Positions 1 through 5,604 of a stretch of DNA of 5,656 nt are shown one piece after another. Location of the stretch: positions 1-5,656 of the forward strand of contig CALCYA010000108.1 in assembly GCA_937906165.1 (NCBI GenBank), in the 5' to 3' direction. Under the pieces are notes generated by a model. It did not search any database. It had not been told where the DNA came from and saw nothing but the letters and a program-made list of their open reading frames with translations. The translations under genes and the position numbers were made by a program. Source of the DNA: an uncultured Bacteroidales bacterium (GTDB taxonomy: Bacteria; Bacteroidota; Bacteroidia; Bacteroidales; Bacteroidaceae). Numbering within the stretch: position 1 is the first letter of the stretch; the number at the start of each line of letters is the position of its first letter.

Positions 1-79
1 GGCAAAATTATATGCGTAAAAATGAAATCCCTCAGAATTTTACGTTGATCCCAAAAATACTCCAAAATACCTTATATAT
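1..79. other. Gene-free left edge, downstream of the terminator
   Basis: No coding region is supported in this AT-rich stretch. On the minus strand it holds two matches to the Bacteroidetes -7 consensus TAnnTTTG: TAATTTTG (10 to 3) and TATTTTTG (59 to 52). Neither has a TTTG about 20 nt upstream, so they are weak. The one at 3-10 could serve a minus-strand gene lying beyond the left edge of the window. A short near-repeat, CCAAAAATACT then CCAAAATACC (51-71), is also present. I see nothing else. Confidence 0.4.
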
Positions 80-116
80 AAAAAGTAACAGGCCGATGTT
101 ATGAACACCGGCCTGT
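80..116 (-). terminator. Intrinsic terminator of the permease-ribBA-aminotransferase unit
   Basis: An inverted repeat pairs ACAGGCCG (88-95) with CGGCCTGT (109-116), eight perfect and mostly G/C pairs. After one A/C mismatch, four more pairs (97-100 with 104-107) close on a 3-nt ATG loop. Read on the minus strand, the stem is followed by TAC and then five T residues (84-80), the classic intrinsic terminator layout. It starts about 31 nt after the aminotransferase stop codon. On the plus strand the stem is followed only by a mixed A/T stretch, so termination in that direction looks weaker. Confidence 0.88.
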
Positions 117-147
117 ATATTATAATGTTTAAATTGTCAGTTATTTA

Positions 148-1341
148 TTATGCTAGCTTTGCAAGGGCTTCCTTGATGCGGCGTATAGCCTCGACAATAT
201 TCTCATCGCTTGTTGCGTAACTCATTCTGAAGCACTCGGGTGCACCGAATGATGCTCCGCCCACAGCCGCAACGTGTGCCTCGGTCAAAAGGTACATTGC
301 AAGATCATCGCTGTTGTTGATAACTGTACCGTTGTAGCTCTTTCCGTAGAATGAGCTGCACTTGGGGAACAGATAGAATGCACCCTCGGGAACATTCACT
401 TCAAGACCTGGAATCTCTTTTGCGAGCTTTACGATGAGGTCGCGGCGGCGCTGGAATGCCTTACGCATCTCCTCAACGGGCTCCTGTGAACCTGTATAAG
501 CTTCAAGGGATGCCATCTGTGATACAGAGCATGGTCCGCTGGTGTACTGTCCCTGGAGCTTGTTGCAGCCTTTTACAATCCACTCGGCAGCTGCAAGGTA
601 ACCGATGCGCCATCCTGTCATTGCGTATGCCTTTGAAACACCGTTGATAATGATTACGCGCTCTCTTATCTCGGGGAATTGTGCAATGCTCTCATGTTTG
701 CCCACATAACTTATGTGCTCATAAATCTCGTCAGCTACAACATAAACCTCGGGATATTTTGCAAGTACATCGGCAAGATCCTTGAGCTCCTCTCTTGTGT
801 ATACCGAACCTGTAGGGTTTGACGGAGAGCAGAGGATGAGCATCTTTGTCTTTGGTGTGATGGCTGCCTCAAGCTGTGCGCCTGTGATCTTGAAGTTCTG
901 CTCGATGCCTGCGCTCACAATGACTGGTGTACCGTCGGCAAGCTTTACCATGTCGGGGTAGCTTACCCAGTAGGGAGCTGGAACTATAACCTCGTCACCG
1001 GGGTTCACAAGTGCCATGATTGCATTGCATACTGCCTGCTTTGCACCGTTGGAAACAGAAATCTGTGTCTCCTTGAACTCGAGTCCGTTCTCGTTCTTGA
1101 GCTTCTCCACAATAGCCTTGCGAAGGGTGGGGTAACCCGGAACGGGAGAGTAACGTGACCAGTTGTCGTCAATGGCCTGCTTTGCTGCAGCCTTGATGGC
1201 ATCGGGAGTGTTGAAATCGGGTTCTCCTACACTCATGTTGATTACATCTACACCTTGTGCTTTCAACTCCTGGCTCTTCTGTGACATTGCCAGTGTTGCC
1301 GATGGTGCCAATCGGTTTACGCGGTCTGATAGCTTGTTCAT
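148..1341 (-). CDS. aspC: Class I/II PLP aminotransferase, aspartate aminotransferase type
   Basis: The 397-residue protein is a full-length fold-type I aminotransferase that most likely interconverts aspartate + 2-oxoglutarate with oxaloacetate + glutamate in the cytoplasm. Visible landmarks are the N-terminal GEPDF motif (39-43), SPSNPTG (172-178, with the PLP-contacting Asn175), ADEIY (203-207, Asp204 and Tyr207 at the pyridine ring), SKAYAMTGWRIG (236-247, with Lys237 as the Schiff-base lysine) and FRMSYA (371-376, Arg372 for the substrate carboxylate). Length and the opening 'LSDRVNRLAPSATLAMSQKS' type sequence fit the Thermus-like I-gamma subgroup rather than E. coli AspC. Members of this subgroup can also act on prephenate or other amino acids, so exact specificity is inferred. 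The ATG at 1341 matches the usual family start; no Shine-Dalgarno is present, only A-rich sequence. The gene ends in two in-frame TAA codons (150-145), 78 bp after ribBA, and is the last gene of the unit. Confidence 0.93.
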   Translation of the reverse strand: MNKLSDRVNRLAPSATLAMSQKSQELKAQGVDVINMSVGEPDFNTPDAIKAAAKQAIDDNWSRYSPVPGYPTLRKAIVEKLKNENGLEFKETQISVSNGAKQAVCNAIMALVNPGDEVIVPAPYWVSYPDMVKLADGTPVIVSAGIEQNFKITGAQLEAAITPKTKMLILCSPSNPTGSVYTREELKDLADVLAKYPEVYVVADEIYEHISYVGKHESIAQFPEIRERVIIINGVSKAYAMTGWRIGYLAAAEWIVKGCNKLQGQYTSGPCSVSQMASLEAYTGSQEPVEEMRKAFQRRRDLIVKLAKEIPGLEVNVPEGAFYLFPKCSSFYGKSYNGTVINNSDDLAMYLLTEAHVAAVGGASFGAPECFRMSYATSDENIVEAIRRIKEALAKLA

Positions 1342-1390
1342 TTTAGAAGCTTATTATTTTGTAGTTAGTTATAGTCTTTGTTTTGTAAAA

Positions 1391-1415
1391 TGCCTTACTG
1401 CGCTCCAGTATGACA
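1391..1415 (-). repeat. Hairpin and likely repeat remnant between ribBA and aspC
   Basis: This lies in the 78-bp gap between ribBA and the aminotransferase. TACTG (1396-1400) and CAGTA (1406-1410) form a perfect 5-bp stem with a 5-nt loop. Read on the minus strand the stretch begins TGTCATACTGGAGCGCAG and runs on to AAGGCA, closely resembling the 'TGTCAT...GAGCG.AG..AAGGAT' core of intergenic repeats scattered through many bacterial genomes. A short T run (TTTT) follows five bases after the stem, so it could act as a weak attenuator, but the stem is too short to be a confident terminator. I read it as a degenerate repeat copy; resemblance is from memory, not from a search. Confidence 0.45.
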
Positions 1416-1419
1416 GGTA

Positions 1420-2637
1420 TTATTCTTTTTCAAAATGCAACGTGTGCCCCATGCGTTCTGCTTTGGTATGCAGGTAGCGTGAGTTATATGTGTTGGGCTC
1501 AATCTCAATACCTACATTCTCGGTTATTGTGAGTCCGTAACTCTCCAAACCGATGCGCTTTACCGGGTTGTTGGTGATGAGGCGCATCTTGTGTACACCA
1601 ATCTGACGCAGAATCTCGGCACCTACACCGTAGTCTCTCTCATCGGCCTTGAATCCCAGACAAAGGTTAGCATCCACGGTGTCCATACCCTCTTCCTGGA
1701 GCTTGTATGCACGCATCTTGTTCATGAGTCCAATGCCGCGGCCCTCCTGGTTAAGGTATACTATAACACCCTTACCGGCTTTGTCAATTAGCTCCATGGC
1801 CTCATGTAGCTGTGAGCCGCAGTCGCAACGCTGCGAACCGAAGATGTCACCTGTCATGCACGATGAGTGTACACGTACAAGTATTGGCTCATCCTCGTTC
1901 CACTCGCCCTTTATGAGTGCAATGTGCTCCAGTCCGTTCGATTTCTGACGGAACGGTATAAGGCGGAAATGTCCGTGAGCAGTGGGCATGTCTACCTCTT
2001 CGCCTTTGTCAACGAGTGACTCCTGCTTCAGACGGTACTCGATAAGGTCTTTGATTGATATTATCTTGAGGTCATGTTTCTTTGCAATCTCAATGAGCTG
2101 TGGCATACGTGCCATGGTGCCGTCCTCATTCATAATCTCAATGAGTGCGGCAGCAGGGTAGAGGCCCGACAGACGTGCGAGGTCAATGCTTGCCTCGGTG
2201 TGTCCTGCACGGCGTAACACTCCGTTGTCCTGCGCATAAAGCGGGTTGATGTGTCCCGGACGTGCAAAGGTCTCCGGTTTACTTGTAGGGTCGGCAAGAG
2301 CCTTGATTGTTGCTGCACGGTCGGCTGTCGATACTCCTGTGGTGCATCCCTCAACCTTGTCAATGGTTACTGTGAAGGGTGTTCCCAAAAGGCTGGTATT
2401 GGCGCTTACCTGTGGGGCAAGCTCAAGCTCCTTGCAACGTGATAATGTTATAGGTGCGCAAAGCACTCCACGGCCGTTCTTGAGCATGAAGTTTACAGCC
2501 TCGGGGGTAATCTTCTCGGCTGCAATGATGAAGTCTCCTTCATTCTCGCGGTCCTCATCATCGACAACTATCACAAATTTACCCTCTCTGAAATCGTCGA
2601 GAGCCTCTTCGATACTATTTAATTTGAAATTATCCAT
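1420..2637 (-). CDS. ribBA: RibBA: DHBP synthase / GTP cyclohydrolase II
   Basis: This 405-residue bifunctional cytoplasmic enzyme supplies both precursors of riboflavin. The N-terminal half (about 1-205) is 3,4-dihydroxy-2-butanone-4-phosphate synthase, acting on ribulose 5-phosphate: it has DDEDRENEGD (26-35, metal/substrate acidic cluster), GRGVLCAP (55-62), RRAGHTEAS (142-150, with catalytic His146) and MNEDGTMARMP (169-179). The C-terminal half (about 210-405) is GTP cyclohydrolase II: the zinc ligands Cys260, Cys271 and Cys273 lie in HSSCMTGDIFGSQRCDCG (257-274), followed by QEGRGIG (297-303), DERDYG (332-337, with the expected Asp332 and Arg334 pair) and TNNPVK (355-360). All key residues are present in both halves, so both activities should be intact. 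It begins 8 bp after the permease stop codon, too close for its own FMN riboswitch, and I see none; translation is probably coupled or leaderless of Shine-Dalgarno. Length is normal for RibBA. Confidence 0.97.
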   Translation of the reverse strand: MDNFKLNSIEEALDDFREGKFVIVVDDEDRENEGDFIIAAEKITPEAVNFMLKNGRGVLCAPITLSRCKELELAPQVSANTSLLGTPFTVTIDKVEGCTTGVSTADRAATIKALADPTSKPETFARPGHINPLYAQDNGVLRRAGHTEASIDLARLSGLYPAAALIEIMNEDGTMARMPQLIEIAKKHDLKIISIKDLIEYRLKQESLVDKGEEVDMPTAHGHFRLIPFRQKSNGLEHIALIKGEWNEDEPILVRVHSSCMTGDIFGSQRCDCGSQLHEAMELIDKAGKGVIVYLNQEGRGIGLMNKMRAYKLQEEGMDTVDANLCLGFKADERDYGVGAEILRQIGVHKMRLITNNPVKRIGLESYGLTITENVGIEIEPNTYNSRYLHTKAERMGHTLHFEKE

Positions 2638-2645
2638 ATTATGTT

Positions 2646-4559
2646 TTATACAAGTTTTTCTTTATCAAATATTTCAATAAGTTTCTTACTGTTCTTTTCA
2701 ACTTTCACAAGATCCTTTACCAATCTGCGGCGGAACTTCAATGCTCTCAGGTATATTATTATTCCGATTGGGAAAAATACCAACGAGAGTATATTGAGTG
2801 ACCTTCTCTTGAAAGGTGATGTAGTTGCATGTGGCGACAGGATAGGGAACTCGTTGAGCATTATCACAACCTTCCTGTTCTTGCTGTTTCCGAGCTCCTC
2901 GATAATGTTCTCCATCTTCTCGTTGAAGTCATCGAGTGTGTGGTCCTTTTCGTTGAAGAATATACTGCTTATTGAAGGAATCTTCTTGAGTTTGTTTCTC
3001 TTTCTGTACCCTCTTGCCTCGTTATGCAGCTCAAGCATCACATCCTTTGCCTTGGCATAGTCAGGGTCTTCAATGATAACCTCCTTTAGTGTGACGTTTC
3101 TCTTTTCGGGTATAGCGAACAACATCCTGAAGAACCTGTTGATGGAGTCACTGTTGAATATCTCGGAATCCTTGTTCGACTGGAATGTGAAGAACATTCC
3201 CAATGGTGACAGCACCATTGTACTCAACCATGCTCCGAACCACACGTGCCATTCACCCTCGCGCGACATCTTGTAGCCTGCGGTGTCGAATATGTGATAC
3301 AGGATGAATGTAGCGACAGATATTAGCACCGGATAACCCAATCCGCCTTTTCTCACAATAGCACCCAACGGCGCACCGATGAAGAAGAATATGAGGCAAC
3401 CTATTGAAAGGGTGAACTTTCTCCACCATGATATCTTATGTTTGTTAAGGTCTTTTTCGCGTGCATGCAGTATGTTGTGCTTGATTTCATAATCAACCTT
3501 CATCTGCTTCACTTTGTTAAGTTGTGCTTTTTTCCAAACTAATTTTGAATGCTTGGTAGCTGTTGAGTAGATGCTGTCGAACTTGATATTGCGGATGTTG
3601 TTCTTCTGCATCATTGCCGAGTCATTGCTGTTGAATTCGGTTGAAGCATCGTATGTGGTACGCTTGAGATTCTTCCAATAGTGTTGGGCTATACTGTCGT
3701 TGTGGTATGTTATTGTGTCAATTGCTACCTCAAGCTCTTTCATGTTCTTGCTGTCGGCATTGGCTTTCATTATTGATACATCCTTCATCTCGAAGCCACC
3801 GTCAATTTCAATGATGACATCTTTTCTGCGGAATGTCTCGCGGCGGTAAGGTACATTCCTTTTCTGTATCTTCTGTTCCTGAAGGTTCGAGAACTGCTCA
3901 CCCGAGTGCATGGTGAGTATCATATGTCCCTCATCGGCAGTGTTGGCTATTGTTGCCGAGTCGGCAAGCAGGATATTGGTATTCTCGAATCCGCCCGATG
4001 TATCATATATCACAACATCATACAGAACACCTGTCTCGGGGTTCTTTTTATCGACGTAGATATTGTACCCTTCAAGCCTGTCGTAGAATGTGCCCTCCGG
4101 TATCTCGCTTTCTGGCGATGTCTGCTTTATGGAGTACATAAGCGTGTAGAGCTTCATCTGTGCGTAGGGGCTCACCACATTCTGGAAGTAGAAAGATACG
4201 CATCCCAGCATTGTGCAGAACACGATGAGCGGTGCCATAATTCGCAGGAGCGGAATGCCGGCGGCCTTCATCGCAAGCAGCTCCAGTTTCTCGCCGAAGT
4301 TGCCGAATGTCATCAGTGAAGCAAGCAGAATGGCAAAAGGAAGTGCCTGTGAGACAAGTGTGATAGAACTCAGTACAAAGAACTGGGCAAGAATGTAAAA
4401 GTCGAGTCCCTTGTCAACAAAGTCGTCAATCCATCTCCACAGCAGCTGCATGATGAAGATAAAAAGACAAATAAAGAAGGTGCCCATCAGGTTTGTGGCA
4501 AATGTCTTTATGATGAAAAGGTCGAGCTTCTTTATTATGTGAAATTCCGGAAATTTCAT
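2646..4559 (-). CDS. LptF/LptG (YjgP/YjgQ) family LPS-export permease, long form
   Basis: This 637-residue inner-membrane protein is the permease type that, with an LptF/LptG partner and the LptB ATPase, extracts lipopolysaccharide from the inner membrane and passes it to the periplasmic bridge. Hydrophobic segments lie at about 24-42, 58-83 and 103-123, then a long periplasmic region (about 124-378), then segments at about 381-401, 408-425 and 438-459. GEKLELLAMKAAGIPLL (89-105) is the conserved cytoplasmic coupling-helix region that docks on LptB. About 150-255 is beta-rich, fitting the family's jellyroll. Two parts exceed the roughly 360-residue E. coli proteins: a charged helical stretch (about 262-378) before the fourth helix, and a C-terminal extension (461-637) ending in an extra hydrophobic segment (588-605) with basic residues on both sides. 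Whether it acts as LptF or LptG cannot be decided here, and no partner gene is in the window, so no symbol is given. The ATG at 4559 opens a standard N-terminus. It is the first gene of the unit. Confidence 0.92.
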   Translation of the reverse strand: MKFPEFHIIKKLDLFIIKTFATNLMGTFFICLFIFIMQLLWRWIDDFVDKGLDFYILAQFFVLSSITLVSQALPFAILLASLMTFGNFGEKLELLAMKAAGIPLLRIMAPLIVFCTMLGCVSFYFQNVVSPYAQMKLYTLMYSIKQTSPESEIPEGTFYDRLEGYNIYVDKKNPETGVLYDVVIYDTSGGFENTNILLADSATIANTADEGHMILTMHSGEQFSNLQEQKIQKRNVPYRRETFRRKDVIIEIDGGFEMKDVSIMKANADSKNMKELEVAIDTITYHNDSIAQHYWKNLKRTTYDASTEFNSNDSAMMQKNNIRNIKFDSIYSTATKHSKLVWKKAQLNKVKQMKVDYEIKHNILHAREKDLNKHKISWWRKFTLSIGCLIFFFIGAPLGAIVRKGGLGYPVLISVATFILYHIFDTAGYKMSREGEWHVWFGAWLSTMVLSPLGMFFTFQSNKDSEIFNSDSINRFFRMLFAIPEKRNVTLKEVIIEDPDYAKAKDVMLELHNEARGYRKRNKLKKIPSISSIFFNEKDHTLDDFNEKMENIIEELGNSKNRKVVIMLNEFPILSPHATTSPFKRRSLNILSLVFFPIGIIIYLRALKFRRRLVKDLVKVEKNSKKLIEIFDKEKLV

Positions 4560-4574
4560 AGTTGGCGTTAATAA

Positions 4575-4594
4575 CTCCTTTACAAGTTACTTGT
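4575..4594 (-). promoter_or_regulatory. Palindrome plus Shine-Dalgarno-like AAAGGAG before the permease
   Basis: The minus strand reads ACAAGTAACTTGT (4594-4582, an odd palindrome with 6-bp arms) directly followed by AAAGGAG (4581-4575), 15 nt before the permease ATG. The purine run is unusual here: the other three genes show no such sequence, as is common in Bacteroidetes. The spacing is longer than the usual 5-9 nt, so it may not act as a ribosome site. The palindrome could be an operator or form a small 5-bp hairpin next to the purine run; either role is inference. Confidence 0.3.
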
Positions 4595-4638
4595 CGTGTG
4601 CTTTTAAAAATAATAATATATTGACCCAAAGTCTGTTT

Positions 4639-4741
4639 GTCATTCCGAATCGAAGATAGACGCCCGTAGGGGCCAAAGTCAACCTTGTGTGAGGAATCTC
4701 AAATAATTAATTGAGATATCTTACATTCATACGGTATGATA
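4639..4741. repeat. Imperfect palindromic intergenic repeat
   Basis: The inner hairpin is strong: ATCTCAA (4696-4702) pairs perfectly with TTGAGAT (4711-4717), around a near-palindromic A-TAATTA-A centre, and TGTGAGG (4688-4694) continues the stem with 4719-4725 using two G/T pairs. Outer arms TCATTCCGAAT (4640-4650) and 4729-4739 are inverted copies matching at 9 of 11 positions. Only the left arm carries an extra stretch of about 37 nt (4651-4687), itself containing a 4-bp GC hairpin GCCC/GGGC (4662-4673). The layout TGTCATTCCGAA...GTGAGGAATCTC matches from memory a family of dispersed repeats in Bacteroidetes and other genomes. It lacks a T run, so it is not a typical terminator. It would lie in the 5' leader of the permease transcript if the promoter at 4839-4871 is used. 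Confidence 0.6.
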
Positions 4742-4789
4742 CTGACTGTGCAACTTGGTGCTTGCGGGTCAACAGCTATATTTTTGTTT

Positions 4790-4838
4790 AAAAAATACAG
4801 AAAACCATTGTTTTTTGTGCAAACTATGGTTTTCTGTA
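4790..4838 (-). terminator. Intrinsic terminator of the START-like gene
   Basis: TACAGAAAACCAT (4796-4808) and ATGGTTTTCTGTA (4826-4838) form a perfect 13-bp inverted repeat. After one T/T mismatch, four more pairs (4810-4813 with 4821-4824) close on a 7-nt loop. Read on the minus strand the stem is followed at once by six T residues (4795-4790). This is a long stem plus U tract about 143 nt after the START-like stop codon, so it should end that transcript before the permease gene. On the plus strand no T run follows the stem. Confidence 0.85.
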
Positions 4839-4871
4839 CAAAGTTAGTATAAAATGTGTGATGTAAGCAAA
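4839..4871 (-). promoter_or_regulatory. Candidate Bacteroidetes promoter for the permease-ribBA-aspC unit
   Basis: On the minus strand, TAACTTTG (4846-4839) matches the Bacteroidetes -7 consensus TAnnTTTG exactly, and a TTTG (4871-4868) sits 21 nt upstream, within the usual -33 spacing. It is the only match in the gap before the permease with both boxes well spaced. Transcription would start a few bases past 4839, inside the first arm of the terminator stem, giving a leader of roughly 270 nt. Another -7-like TATTTTTG (4939-4932) has no matching -33 box. In AT-rich DNA a chance match is possible. Confidence 0.5.
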
Positions 4872-4876
4872 GAAAG

Positions 4877-4897
4877 TATTTTAATTTAATTAAAATA
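4877..4897. repeat. Perfect AT-only palindrome
   Basis: TATTTTAATT (4877-4886) and AATTAAAATA (4888-4897) are perfect inverted copies around a single T. The site lies just upstream (minus strand) of the candidate promoter's -33 box at 4868-4871, where an activator site or an AT-rich upstream element could sit. Being built only of A and T, it may also be a chance result of local composition. Confidence 0.3.
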
Positions 4898-4980
4898 AGC
4901 CACAATAAGATATTACTTCTTGTTTTTGAAGCAAAAATATTAGGTAATCAAATAAAATACGGATTAGAAGTTACAGCTTC

Positions 4981-5361
4981 TTACATTCCCGACTGCCTTC
5001 TAAGGTTTTCAATCTGTGAATCCCAAAGATCCTTCTGGTCCTCAATCTCGTCCTTGTCGGCAAAGTCAGTAACCTCGAGAGTGTGTTCTCTGGTGAGTTC
5101 GTTATATGCGATTCTCATCTCGAAATAGGTGTTTTGGCTCTCGTCTTCCCAACGGAACTTCACATAAACACCGTTCCTCTGAGCCACAAGGTGTGCAACC
5201 CTACATTCGGTCTTACCCCAGTAGAACCTGTATGTCTTGTCAATATTCTCCACTCTGTCGGCAAACCAGGGCGAAAGACCTGCCGAGGTGCCTATGTAGC
5301 GCCAAATCATTGATGCGCTACCTTTCAAAGGATATTCAATATATATTTTCTCTTTACCCAT
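4981..5361 (-). CDS. START-like (SRPBCC-fold) domain protein, function unknown
   Basis: The 126-residue protein has no signal peptide or membrane segment and should be cytoplasmic. The pattern MGKEKIYIEYPLKGSASMIWRY (start), GLSPWFADRV (28-37), then alternating strands (about 43-50, 53-60, 65-71, 78-85, 93-98) and a C-terminal amphipathic helix (about 103-122) is that of the single-domain START-like/AHSA1-related proteins common in Bacteroidetes. This fold makes a helix-grip pocket that often binds hydrophobic ligands, but no ligand or activity is known to me for this group, and none should be assumed. The ATG at 5361 starts exactly where the family begins and has no Shine-Dalgarno. A strong terminator lies downstream, so it is probably its own transcription unit despite lying upstream of the permease. 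It is divergent from the tRNA gene, 243 bp away; I found no confident promoter for it. Confidence 0.82.
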   Translation of the reverse strand: MGKEKIYIEYPLKGSASMIWRYIGTSAGLSPWFADRVENIDKTYRFYWGKTECRVAHLVAQRNGVYVKFRWEDESQNTYFEMRIAYNELTREHTLEVTDFADKDEIEDQKDLWDSQIENLRRQSGM

Positions 5362-5365
5362 CTAA

Positions 5366-5377
5366 AAAACTGTTTTG
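5366..5377. repeat. AAAAC-T-GTTTT palindrome at the START-like gene leader
   Basis: AAAACTGTTTTG (5366-5377) lies 4 nt before the START-like ATG and is found again, inverted, as CAAAACAGTTTT at 5512-5523. Each copy is itself an 11-bp odd palindrome of the form AAAAC-N-GTTTT. Paired copies at both ends of a divergent intergenic region resemble operator sites, but short AT-rich palindromes arise easily by chance. Confidence 0.25.
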
Positions 5378-5511
5378 GGAATTATAACTTCTTGTATCTC
5401 AGCCGCAAGTTAAAAATTTAAATTCAAAAATGCAATTATTGGATTTGGAATGTTGCCCAAAATTCATTGATTTTACATTTTTTACCAATAAAACACGTTA
5501 TATAATCATAA

Positions 5512-5546
5512 CAAAACAGTTTTAAAAAAGTTTTTTGCGAAAAAAC
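5512..5546. repeat. Second AAAAC-N-GTTTT copy and a GTTTTTT/AAAAAAC inverted repeat
   Basis: CAAAACAGTTTT (5512-5523) is the inverted copy of the site at 5366-5377. Next to it GTTTTTT (5530-5536) and AAAAAAC (5540-5546) pair perfectly around GCG. The cluster lies just upstream of the tRNA promoter's TTTG box (5556), where A/T tracts could act as an upstream element for RNA polymerase. The rest of the divergent 5362-5604 gap is plain AT-rich sequence. Confidence 0.3.
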
Positions 5547-5555
5547 GCCGAAAAA

Positions 5556-5587
5556 TTTGTCTGTTTGAAATTATAGACATATCTTTG
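5556..5587 (+). promoter_or_regulatory. Bacteroidetes-type promoter of the tRNA gene
   Basis: TTTG (5556-5559) and TATCTTTG (5580-5587) match the -33 and -7 boxes exactly, with 20 nt between them. Transcription should start at roughly 5593-5600, just before the mature tRNA at 5605. The sequence right after the -7 box contains a small inverted repeat, CGCA-AAAA-TGCG (5591-5602), that would be in or at the very start of the precursor leader. A second TTTG at 5564-5567 is too close to be the -33 box. Confidence 0.85.
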
Positions 5588-5604
5588 CACCGCAAAAATG
5601 CGAT

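Larger units (their letters stand above)
4560..4980. other. Gene-free stretch between the START-like gene and the permease
   Basis: No convincing gene lies in these 421 bp. From right to left on the minus strand they hold a roughly 140-nt 3' untranslated tail of the START-like gene, a candidate promoter (4839-4871), an intrinsic terminator (4790-4838), an imperfect palindromic repeat (4639-4741), and the permease leader with a small palindrome and an AAAGGAG sequence. Each is listed separately. A 68-codon open frame at 4699-4905 on the minus strand runs across the terminator and part of the repeat, shows no recognisable domain, and is taken as chance. Confidence 0.8.

Noticed and set aside
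1163..1477. 104-codon plus-strand open frame over the aminotransferase start and the ribBA end
   Set aside because: It lies opposite two well-supported genes and shows no family features; it is an antisense shadow.
2246..2680. 144-codon plus-strand open frame opposite ribBA
   Set aside because: Antisense to highly conserved RibB motifs, with Ser-rich shadow composition and no domain.
3906..4319. 137-codon plus-strand open frame with several Cys and His residues opposite the permease
   Set aside because: The Cys/His content has no spaced metal-binding pattern, and the frame is antisense to the permease's conserved membrane and jellyroll region.
4779..4786. Plus-strand TATTTTTG promoter box, with TTG 21 nt upstream
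   Set aside because: There is no plus-strand gene for more than 800 bp downstream, and the site sits beside the minus-strand terminator; most likely chance in AT-rich sequence.
4560..4840. Possible FMN riboswitch or other known riboswitch in the leader of the permease-ribBA unit
   Set aside because: The structure here is a simple imperfect palindrome; I see no multi-helix junction or conserved core of the FMN aptamer.
4699..4905. 68-codon open frame on the minus strand in the permease upstream gap
   Set aside because: It runs through the terminator hairpin and part of the palindromic repeat, has low-complexity composition and shows no recognisable domain.
4967..4980. GAAG...CTTC inverted repeat right after the START-like stop codon as a terminator
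   Set aside because: The stem is only 4 bp and no T run follows directly; the much stronger hairpin at 4790-4838 is the better terminator.
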